A stretch of 64,000 nucleotides of DNA from Siphonodentalium dalli (Eukaryota > Mollusca > Scaphopoda > Gadilida > Siphonodentaliidae). Location: NCBI GenBank assembly GCA_032622095.1, contig CP136061.1:34849797-34913796 (forward strand), given 5' to 3'. The translations under genes were made by a program, and so were the position numbers. Of this stretch, positions 44,919 through 55,085 are shown piece by piece. The first letter of the stretch is position 1. Every line of letters starts with the position of its first letter. The notes beneath the pieces were generated by a model, which saw nothing but the letters and a program-made list of their open reading frames with translations, was not told the DNA's origin and did not search any database.

Positions 44919-44964
44919 TTCAACTTTGATTTTTTAATGGACTAATTGGACTTTTATTGGTAAT

Positions 44965-45070
44965 TCCACTGTAACAGTAACGTTTACATAAAAATGGTTT
45001 TGATATGCAACATCTGATTATTAGAGAGTTATTATTAAGGAAAATAAGAACAAAGTCATTCTAATTTGTT
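44965..45070 (+). repeat. Dispersed repeat R5, copy 2
   Basis: 'actgtaacagtaacgtttaca', 'gatatgcaacatctgattatta', 'gagagttattatta' as at 24340. Confidence 0.5.
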
Positions 45071-45167
45071 ATGTACTTGTTGATGATAGTTGTTTTCCAG
45101 ACGTTTATGTTATTTCGCACGAACTGGCTTCGGATGCCCTGTGTCCATTTACCACTCCTTGTCAAGT

Positions 45168-45515
45168 GGTCCTGCTAATGTGCAATGATGCTGTTAGGGC
45201 AAACTGATGCTGTTAACAAAAAGTGTCTTTTTCGTGGTGTTGCGATAATCTGAACACTGATATCCAGGAAAAGCCATTATGCGTATCAAACATTCAAAAA
45301 CATATTCACGTTGTTTTAGAAACACCAGCGTAGGCATTATTATAATTTTCAAAGATAAATATGTTCTTGAATGTTTCATACACACTCTGATTTTTTCTCA
45401 AATCGCTCGGATTAGCCAACCACCGCGAAAATGACAGCTTTAAAAAAATATCGGTACTTTTTCGTAATGGCATCAGTTTACCCTACCCGCATCATAGCAA
45501 GTCAGCAGGACCACC
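45168..45515. mobile_element. Element with ~46-bp inverted termini (GGTCCTGCTAATG)
   Basis: GGTCCTGCTAATGTGCAATG, 'atgctgttagggcaaactgatgc' (45168-45213) pairs with 'gcatcagtttaccctacccgcatcatagcaagtcagcaggacc' (45471-45515). The middle (45350-45470) matches the outer part of the 30.4-31.0 kb palindrome. A related terminus occurs at about 49950-49999. Confidence 0.6.
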
Positions 45516-45559
45516 AGCATCATATCATATTAGCAGGACCACTCGCAGGGGTGTTTACA

Positions 45560-46180
45560 TTGCAATTGCAAGTTCACAACCATATATGTACCACGTGATA
45601 CATAATTATTTAAGATTGTCTTTGCTTGCTTCCGGGCTGAGACAGATTGAGCCGATCGAACTTTCCGGTCAAACGAACACTTCCGTTTTGTTTATTGGAT
45701 GCAGCTGCAGCACCCACATGTCCATTTTGCTCTGTGTGACGTCACTTTTTGTGAGATTGTCCTCGCTCGAATCTGGGCTTTGGAAGTCTTGAATGGTGCA
45801 CTGTTCTGGAATGAGAAAAATCACAGACGTGAATATATTTGTCACACATATTTGATTCAAACAACAGCGAGGGGTGATTTATTGGCAAAAGTGCATACAT
45901 GATACAAATTATGGATATAATATATATACAAGAAAAGAAGATGCATGCATCCGATCGCCCATGAATTATTTTACAAAAAAATAGTCACATATATACATTG
46001 GGGAAATGTTATAAAGTTAATATTATAAATCCATATTTATGCATCTATCAGAACGAGATATCTGATGTACTCACGACCAAGCACACTATGCTTGCATGGT
46101 CAAATTACCCCTAGATATGAAGCGTGATCGTGCATCTACAATTTGACAATTACATGCTCATAACCGTGGGCTATATGGTT
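45560..46180. other. No gene recognised
   Basis: Complementary short frames around 45600-45900 are not supported by any motif. Confidence 0.4.
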
Positions 46181-46290
46181 TGCCGATAGATTCAAATCAT
46201 GACATCCAATATGCAGTCGGACAGATGCATGAGGGCTGTACCGTATTCCGAAGACTTGAATGATGCAAAGAGTAAAATCCAAGACGGATG
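46181..46290 (+). repeat. Diverged single unit of satellite A
   Basis: 'ggtttgccgatagattcaaat', 'tgcatgagggctgtacc' and 'gatgcaaagagtaaaatccaaga' follow the satellite A order. Confidence 0.6.
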
Positions 46291-46329
46291 CTGAGAAAAG
46301 AAACGTCAGCTTATCAAGTTGTCACCACA

Positions 46330-48230
46330 AATACACATATGCAATTCAAGATATATCAAATAGAACATGCTACCTATATAATGAAATGCAATAAAAGTAT
46401 GTATACCCAACCCATCGACTACGCCGCTGTGACCAGCTATGATGACATACACATGAAATATTCAAACCGACCGGACAGTGTTGCATGTAATATAAGTATA
46501 CTTAACCCCACCCCCTGTGTCGCCCCTCTGTGACGATGTGATCAGCCTTGATGACATAGACACGAAATATAAAATAGACCAGACAACGTACAATGAAATA
46601 TAAGTACGCACACCCTAACCCCATGTCGCCACGCCTCAACATACATGGGACACATTGGGACACATTATGACATGTGACACATGCACATGAATGGTTCCAA
46701 CAGCCATGGTCCCATGCAATATAAATGCGCACACGCCAATCCCATTTCGCCGCGTCACTCTATGTAACCAGTCGTGAGAACGTGCACATGAAAATGTAAA
46801 ACATATCCGACAGTGTCACAATCGATATCATAAAAAAAGTACATACTGCTCCCCAACCGCATGTCGCCGTGTCCACACACGTGATGACCGGACGTGAAAA
46901 CATGCACATGTAATAAAAGATATAGTCGTTATAATCAAATGCAATAAAAGTATGTAAACCAACCACCTTGTACCACGCCGCTATGACCAGCCACGATAAC
47001 ATACACATGACATGTTCAAACCGACCATGCAGACAGCGTTTAATGCAATATATATACGTACACCCCAACACTGTGCCACCCCTCTGTGACGATGTGATCA
47101 GCACTGATGACGTACACATGAAATAATCAAATAGACCAGACAATGCCCCCTGCAATATAAGTACGCACACTCTAACCCCATGTCTCTACACGGGACATAT
47201 TGTGACATGTGAAAATATGCACATGAAATGTTCAAACATACATGGTCCCATCTAAGATATATTTTGGGACTTCTGTCTGTCTCTTTGGTTGTGTGTTAGC
47301 TATGGCCGGGAAAACTGTCAGACGGATTTTGACGAAATTTGATACCTAGGGGTAATTTTGTCTAGGGAGTGTTTTGGACGGGTCAAATCGTGACTCCGAC
47401 CTGACCTTGACCTTCAAAAAGGTCAATTCATGGTCAAGTCAGGTAAAACGGGACGGATTTCGACAAAATGTTATACATAGGGTCAATTTTGTCCAGGGAG
47501 TGTTCTGAACGGGTCAAATCGTTACCCCAACCTGACCTTGGCCTTCAAAAAGGTCAATTCAAGATCAAATCAAGTAAAACGGGTACTTTTGTCCGGGGAG
47601 TGTTTTGGACGGTACAAATCGTGTCCCCGACCGGACCTTGTCCTTCAAAATTGTAAATTCAATGTCAAATCGCGAATTTTGACGGGATTTCGACAACATT
47701 CGATACCTAGTGTTACTTTTGTCAGGGGAGTGTTTTCGATGCGTCAAATCGTGACCCCAACCTGACATTGACCTTCAAAATTGTCAAATCAAGGTCAAAT
47801 CGGGTAAAACCTGATGGATTTCGACGTGTACGTTTGTCCGGGAGTGTTTTGGTCGGGTCAAATCGTGACCCCGACCTGACCTTGATCTTCAAAATGGTCA
47901 ATTCAATGTCAAATCGCGCAATTCGCCGAAAAGCAGAGGGAAAACAGCCCGGACGAAGTCGGGTACACCAGCTAGTGCAATATAAGTGCGTACACGTCAA
48001 TCCCAAGTCGCCGCTTCCCTACATATAACCAGTCGTGAGAACATGCAATGAAATTGTCAAACAGACCCGGAAGTGCCACAATCAATATTGGAAAAGCAGT
48101 ACATACGTGCACCCAAATAGCCCCTCGCCGCCCCCATAGTCCATACGTGTGATGGCCAGACGTGAAAACATGCACATGAAATTTTCAATTATACCCGATA
48201 GTGTCGCATACAATGCTTCTATAATCATGA
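46330..48230 (+). repeat. ~107-bp satellite array interrupted by a Helitron-like element
   Basis: Units contain 'tgcaatataagtacgcacaccctaaccccatgtcgcc', 'tgtgaccag..atgacatacacatgaaat' and 'caaac.gacc.gacagtg'. About nine units lie left of 47251 and two right of 47975; the two halves join perfectly when the insertion is removed. Confidence 0.85.
47251..47975 (+). mobile_element. Non-autonomous Helitron-like element, 725 bp
   Basis: The 5' end is TCTAAGATATATTTTGGGAC, directly after A (47250). The 3' end is CCCGGACGAAGTCGGG (a hairpin at 47948-47963), eight bases, then CTAG followed by T. TC...CTRR termini, a 3' hairpin and A|T insertion are Helitron hallmarks. The flanks CATGGTCCCA and TGCAATATAA join to a satellite unit found intact at 46703-46720. 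The interior is five units of a ~100-127-bp repeat (GGGAGTGTTTTGGACGGGTC). Confidence 0.9.
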
Positions 48231-49205
48231 TATGGAACATAGATCAGATAAGATCAGGACAACTAAGTAAAATAGTTATTTGAAGCAGTTTGAAGGAGGT
48301 GGGTCCCTATCCCAGAATCGGAAAAAAATTAAAAATAGGTGGTGGTGGGTACCCAGTGGGCGGAAAATACTGATACGCGCTCAACAGTTTGTATAAACAA
48401 AAAATTCTAAAAACACAGGTTTATGACCGCGGACAGAAGCCGATTAAGTGTGATGTAATTAATCCATGAACATGAATATGGAGATTCTATCACCATTCGA
48501 CACGAAACTGGGATCTTTAAACAGACAAGTTTCATTTTCGAGGTACACGAAAAAGCGAATTTATTGTTGGCAGTTTCGGCAGTCTGAGTAGTTAATTAAT
48601 CCCCAAATACACGGAACTCATTTACGATATTCCGATAGGACTCTAAAAAAATGGTGTGAATATTCTCGATAAAACTATTTTAATCCGACGTTTTGTAACA
48701 CCTTAAAACATTGCGCAATTTTCTGAATTTTCGTCGCATAAAATCAATAAAAATACGATGAGCAACTGAACATGTTTTTGAACATTCTAGAAGGGGTATA
48801 TGTCCCTGATATATGTTTAAAATTTCACGCAAAAACTATAACAGATGACAAGGATATAATTAGTTTAATAGACCCACTCTAAATCTCCCATAGTAAATGC
48901 ATGGGTCTGTGTTTGCATAGTTTCTGTCCCGGCATGCAACAGTCAAAATGATTATCCGTAAAATGGTCTGTAAAGTGGAGTTTGTTTTAATTCACATTTT
49001 ATAAAACCTATTTACTTTACTAAAGGTCAGTGATAATATTCACTGTTTTAGATTTAATTAACTATTTGCTTCTTCTCATCGTAAATACGCCACTTCTATT
49101 TGCTTGTTCTCGTCGTAAATATTCAACTACAACGTTTCCGTCCATGTACAAAATATGATTTAATATCGTAGCAATTTTTAATTCATTTCACTTAATAATC
49201 TTAAT
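48231..49205. other. No feature seen
   Basis: Unassigned AT-rich non-coding sequence. Confidence 0.45.
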
Positions 49206-49690
49206 TTAAAATAATCATTACGTGTAAACTGTACATAACCTCGTTTAAAAGAGAGATATGCATAGCTAATATGTATAGTATATACATCATACTTCGGTAG
49301 AAGACGTTATTTAATGCACCAAACATTGTATCACATTTAAAAAGTCATTCTTTGTAAAATAATACATGGACGATCTGATGCATGCATCTTCATTTTCTTT
49401 TTGCTAATTGTTTTCGGTAAACAGTTGTACCATTGACACAGGCCATTAATTTAAAATAATCATTACGTGTTAACTGTACATTACCTCGTTTAAAAGAGAG
49501 ATATGCATAGCTAATATGTATAGTATATACACCATACTTTAGTAGAATACGTTATTTAATGCACCAAACATTGTATCACATTTAAAAAGTAATTCTTTGT
49601 AAAAATAATTCATGGACGATCTGACGCATGCATCTTCATTTTCTTTTTTCTAATTGTTTTCGGTAAACAGTTGTACCATTGACACAGGCC
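49206..49690 (+). repeat. Tandem duplication, ~245-bp period
   Basis: From AATAATCATTACGTGT to TTGTACCATTGACACAGGCC, twice, with a dozen or so differences. Confidence 0.95.
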
Positions 49691-49699
49691 AAGATATAT

Positions 49700-50230
49700 T
49701 GGGCTTGTTTGATCCGGTTCGAAGCTGGTTTACTCTGATTTCATATGATAACAAAGAAAAGCAATCGTAATTTCGGGCTAACATTTACTCATATTGGTAA
49801 ACCAATTGGCACATGAGACACAGTGGAATCCAATTTTCCACTATGATATTCCCCCCTTCGGGCGAAATAATTAAAATAATGGATCTGATTTTTTTGTCCT
49901 GATGTATCAGCCCTGGTTAATTGTTCCTGATAATTTGCAATGCTGCTAATTGGTCCTGCTGCATTGGTATTAGGCTGGTATGGCAAACTGATGCAGTTAA
50001 GAAATATGTAGATTGCGGTTGGATCAGCCTGGATACCAACATTGAGCTGAAATATTTGTGGCTGCATTATTCTTCATTATAATATATGGAGGTGTGATGA
50101 TAACATGCAATTAACATTTAAACATTTTAACAATTCAACACAACGTTATGACACACATGAAGCTTCTTCTCGAATAAACCCAAGACAATCAGCTATTTGG
50201 TGACTGTATGGTTGTGTGAAATTGTTAAAG
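49700..50230. other. No gene recognised; 50155-50230 matches 2020-2070
   Basis: A 92-codon - strand frame (49789-50067) has no recognisable domain. The right part begins the paralogue of the 2-kb region. Confidence 0.4.
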
Positions 50231-50422
50231 GTACACAATCCAATTCGATGGTCCCCATATCATCAGATTAAAAAAAAAAATTCTTGAAAAGCCGCTTCGG
50301 TTATCAGAATCGATTAATTGCCAAACAATAATGCTAACCACTGTCAACTATAGTATAAAATTGCCAACATTTTGTTCACCGCAAATTGGTATCGAGGGTA
50401 TATGTCGGTCGGTGTCGAATAT

Positions 50423-50520
50423 TTGCCACAGGTCCCTGGCACAATAGACCCACACATCCAAAGACATATATATGTCTTTGGGTGGTGGGGGTCTATTGTG
50501 CCAAGGACCTGTGATATTTG
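50423..50520. repeat. Foldback, ~40-bp arms
   Basis: GAATATTTGCCACAGGTCCC, TGGCACAATAGACCC pairs with GGGTCTATTGTGCCAAGGACCTGTG. The centre AAAGACATATATATGTCTTT is itself a perfect 20-bp palindrome. Confidence 0.85.
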
Positions 50521-50740
50521 TCAGACCGCCAAATATTCGAGGTGGTGAACAATAACATATTTTAAAACTCGAATTCTGATCAACTCTGGGCTTTGATGGA
50601 TGGGTCCCTCGACTAAAATCTAATATTGTTTACCCCAAAGCTGAAGAAATAGTAAATTATATAATTATATACAAATAATTCTATCAGTTCTTGGTATTTA
50701 AATACAGAAAATTGTATTTTCACCCTCTCAAGTGTATTAA

Positions 50741-51151
50741 AGACCCACTTAATTTTCGAACCTACAGATCACATTATATAAAATATATGCCATATTATAT
50801 ACCGTTTGAAAGAGGAGCTTTAAAATATTGTATTATCAACTTATCGGGTGTAATAAACTGTGAACATATTGTTTTTGTTGAGGTACCGGCGTGTTTTCTG
50901 TGCTTAAGTTTCAAATGTAGTCTATTATTTCCAATGGAAGGGGAATAACTCTATGTTTTAATTTGAATTCTGTTGCATTCTGGCGAGACGGGGGAAATGT
51001 TTCTATGATTTAAGCTATTTTATATTACTCTATGCGTACCTTCTGAGACACAGACGTTCCAAATTGTGATAAATTATAGTATTATAGATTGTTTTTAAAA
51101 CCGTATATCAAGGCACTATAAAAAAATAATCGGTGAAAATTAAATGAGCCT
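50741..51151. mobile_element. TTAA mini-element family 2, copy 4
   Basis: TTAA (50737-50740), AGACCCACTTAATTTTCGAA ... AAAATTAAATGAGCCT, TTAA (51152-51155). The flanks 'agtgta' and 'atccattgtttttt' join to match the element-free paralogue at 2129-2152. Confidence 0.9.
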
Positions 51152-51280
51152 TTAAATCCATTGTTTTTTGTCTACTTTTAATAATTGTTCAGATTATATA
51201 CGCAATGAAGATGAGGATATATGTAAAATTCAAGATCGCCGGACGGATCCAGATAAATTCTCTGCTGATCATGTCGTGCA

Positions 51281-53157
51281 ATGTTTACCTGTATTTATGT
51301 TACCTGTATTTATGTTTACCTGTATTTATGTTTACATGTATTTATGTTTACCTGAATTTATGTTAACCTGTATTTATGTTAACCTGTATTTATGTTTACC
51401 TGTATTTATGGTAACCTGTATTTATCTTTACCTGTATTTATCTTTACTTGTATTTATGTTTACATGTATCTATGTTAAGCTGTATTTATGTTTACCTGTA
51501 TTTATGTTTACCTGTATTAATGTTAACCTGTATGTATGTTTACCTGTATTTATGTTTACCTGTATTTATGTTTACCTGTATTTATGTTTACCTGTATTTA
51601 TGTTTACCTGTATTTATCTTAACCTGTATTTATCTTTACCTGTATTTATCTTTACCTGTATTTATCGTTACATGTTTACCTGTATTTATGTTTACCTGTA
51701 TTTATGTTTACCTGTATTAATGTTAACCTGTATTTATCTTTACCTGTATTTATCTTTACCTGTATTTATGTTTACCTGTATTTATCTTTACATGTTTACA
51801 TGTATTTATGTTTACCTGTATTTATGTTTACGTGTATTTATATTTACCTGTATTTATGTTACCTGTATTTATGTTTACCTGTATTTATCTTTACCTGTAT
51901 TTATCTTTACCTGTATTTATCTGTACCTGTATTTATCTTTACCTGTATTAATCTTTACCTGTATTATGTTTACCTGTATTTATCCTTACCTGTATTTATC
52001 TTTACCTGTATTTATCTTTACCTGTATTTATCTTTACATGTTTAACTGTATTTATGTTTACCTGTATTTATCTTTACCTGTATTTATCTTTACCTGTATT
52101 TATCTTTACCTGTATTTATCTTTACCTGTATTTATATTTACCTGTATTTATATTTACCTGTATTTATGTTACCTGTATTTATCTTTACCTGTATTTATCT
52201 TTACCTGTATTTATCTTTACCTGTATTTATCTTTACATGTTTACCTGTATTTATGTTAACCTGTATTTATCTTTACCTGTATTTATGTTAACCTGTATTT
52301 ATGTTTACCTGTATTTATCCTTACCTGTATTTATGTTAACCTGTATTTATGTTAACCTGTATTTATGTTAACCTGTATTTATGTTAACCTGTATTTATCT
52401 TTACCTGTATTTATCTTTACCTGTATTTACCCTTACATGTTTACCTGTATTTATGTTAACCTGTATTTATCTTTACCTGTATTTATGTTAACCTGTATTT
52501 ATGTTAACCTGTATTTATCTTTACCTGTATTTATCTTTACATGTTTACCTGTATTTATCTTTACCTGTATTTATCTTTACCTGTATTTATCTTTACATGT
52601 TTACCTGTATTAATGTTAACCTGTATTTATCTTTACCTGTATTTATGTTAACCTGTATTTATGTTTACCTGTATTTATCTTTACCTGTATTTATCTTTAC
52701 CTGTATTTATCTTTACCTGTATTTATCTTTACCTGTATTTATCTTTACATGTTTACCTGTATTTAAGTTTACCTGTATTTATGTTTACCAGTATTTATGT
52801 TACCTGTATTTAAGTTTACCTGTATTTATCTTTACCTGTATTTATCTTTACCTGTATTATGTTTACCTGTATTTATCTTTACCTGTATTTATCTTTACCT
52901 GTATTTATCTTTACCTGTATTTATCTTTACCTGTATTTATATTTACATGTTTACCTGTATTTATGTTTACCTGTATTTATCTTTACCTGTATTTATCTTT
53001 ACCTGTATTTATCTTTACCTGTATTTATCTTTACCTGTATTTATCTTTACCTGTATTTATCTTTACCTGTTTACCTGTATTTATCTTTACCTGTATTTAT
53101 CTTTACCTGTTTACCTGTATTTATCTTTACCTGTATTTATCTTTACCTGTATTTATG
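51281..53157 (+). repeat. 16-bp minisatellite, ~117 units
   Basis: TGTATTTATGTTTACC with TATCTTTACC and TATGTTAACC variants and occasional 10-bp short units (ACATGTTTACC). The unit has no stop codon in + frames, so frames of 100-360 codons (FTCIYLYLYLSLPVF) stay open. This is not a protein gene. Confidence 0.97.
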
Positions 53158-53180
53158 CAATACGCGCGTCTGGCCCTTAA

Positions 53181-53434
53181 CCATCCATGGCTGGAGCTTT
53201 CTGAAATGTTGCGAAAACCATGTGCCAAAGGATTCTCTTATATATGCGAGTCTCACATAGGGAGCCTCGCATATATAAAAGAATACATTAGCCTAAGAAA
53301 ATTTACCTTGGCTTTGTAAGCCAGTGAATTATCTTATATATGTGAGGCTCCCTATGGGAGACTCGCATATATAAGATAATGTACTGGCACAGGATCTTTG
53401 ATGCTCTACCAGCTAGGCTACCGTCATGAAAGGG
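53181..53434. mobile_element. piggyBac-like TTAA MITE, copy 5
   Basis: TTAA at 53177-53180 and 53435-53438; right terminus CCGTCATGAAAGGG, left terminus CCATCCATGGCTGG (diverged). Both palindromes are present. It lies 20 bases from the end of the 16-bp array. Confidence 0.85.
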
Positions 53435-53438
53435 TTAA

Positions 53439-54736
53439 TAAATTCCTGACTCATATAAGTCCGTTTGCAAATATTTCATGTATTCATCTCCTTATTTTGA
53501 GGTAAGTGCGTGTAGTTGGAAATTCAAAGGGGTACCCCAAACAAGGACCACAATAGACAAGCTCCAGCTTGGTATTATAGTTACTATCCATGTTTATATA
53601 ATATAATTGTTCCCTAGGACACCACATGCATCCATGTGGCTATATCTGTTCTAACAATTTATATATATAAAAGAGTAGGATGTGTCTGTCTATACGTATG
53701 TCTGTTCCGTCTGTTTCTCCCAGACCCCAAGACCGATTTCAACCAAATTTGGTTTAATGATTCGGGGTAACCTGGCAGAGGTTATAACGGCGTTAGATTT
53801 TTTAAATTATGATGATTTTTTTTAATTAATTAAATAACAAAACAAAACAAAAATACGCTCACTATGATCCCATTTCAGCACCAGATGTACGCACTTTATA
53901 GATGTGTTTTCACTGTGGTCCGCGCTATCCAACAGAATAATGGGTATAAGTCCACTATGGGCTTATATCAGATCCAAATAAGTCCAAAATGAAGCAATGT
54001 CAATATTTAGGTCCAATATGAACCTATTTGCCCTAGTTGACGTAGCATAATACTATGAAAATTACATATAAAAGAGTAGGATTTGTCTGTCACAGAGGGG
54101 CCACATGCCTCTAACGCAAAAAGGGCCCGCATGTTCCTTTGTGCAGCGGGCCGCAGGCCCATCGGACGCCGAATAAAGGCACCAAATTTTAGGGAGCCTG
54201 TTTCAGCTAGAATGCAATATAGGAAGTAATTCTAATGAAAATGTATTGTTGGAGTTCACATAGGTCCGTGAGGGAGACGACCCTGTCGTGTAATTGTGTC
54301 AGATGGTCTAATTTTATTATTTGCGGCACACCATAAATCAATTGGATAAACGTCATCGAGTGTACGGGGATTGATGACCGATCCACTGTAAAATTAAGCA
54401 GTTTTCACCGCTCTATCCCGCGGCTGGTAAATTGTATTGTGGGGATAATCTAGATCATGAAGCTCTACTCTAGCTATATATGCCCGTATATAAACCATAG
54501 GCTACTCCATCAGTTCAAAACGTGGCAACGTGTTGATGTTCTAACTCGTTCTGACAGGGAACTTTATAACAATGACAAACAAGGCAGGGAATATATTGCT
54601 TTGTTAATAATTGTTCCTCAATAATCTTATTCACAGTAGGGGGTGGTCCCAGCACGAGATTCCAAATCTCCAAAGCAAAATCGTTTACAAAGTCTATTAA
54701 AAGTATACACTTCTCCGTTGCTTTTTATCTTGGCTG
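53439..54736. other. Non-coding; two Helitron-5'-like motifs
   Basis: ATATATAAAAGAGTAGGATG followed by TGTCTGTC occurs at 53667 and again at 54067. This resembles the 5' ends of Helitron-like elements. At about 54160 GCGGGCCGCAGGCCCATCGG could be a terminal hairpin, but no CTRR end was located. Confidence 0.4.
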
Positions 54737-54960
54737 ATATTGATTGATTTATTTATTTCTTGGGGTCTAACGTCGTTTTCAGATGCCAGTGTTATATCAT
54801 GACGTTGCCAGTTTTATTGGTGGAGGGAAAGTCCGTGCACTATAAGATAAACATAACAGTTATTTTATCGGCTGGAAGAATGACCCATTGTGCCCGACGA
54901 AACCACCGACCATCGGCGTACTCGCCGATGGTCGGTGGTTACGCCGGGCAACTCCCCAAT
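54737..54960 (-). mobile_element. SINE, 5'-truncated and diverged copy
   Basis: In reverse complement: 'ggagttgcccggcgtaa', 'ccgatggtcggtggttt', 'ccaccaataaaactggcaacgtcatgatata', 'gttagaccccaag' and a tail of AAATAAATCAATCAAT. This follows the order of the two full SINEs. An internal palindrome ACCACCGACCATCGGCG... lies at 54901-54940. Confidence 0.7.
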
Positions 54961-55085
54961 ATAGCGATCTGACATGGGATATAAAGTCAGCAATGACTCC
55001 CCCGTGAATTGAACAATCTTGGCTACAAAAAGTAAGGCAAAAACTGTCAGATTATACTACGAAACCGGCGGTTGGCTCAATTTTG

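Noticed and set aside
51168-53319. Long Leu/Tyr/Phe-rich frames resembling membrane proteins
   Set aside because: Product of the 16-bp TGTATTTATGTTTACC repeat; frames shift along the array with unit number and no start or splice context is present.
53439-54190. A complete Helitron between the two TATATAAAAGAGTAGGAT motifs
   Set aside because: Only 5'-like motifs were found; no CTRR end after a hairpin could be placed confidently.
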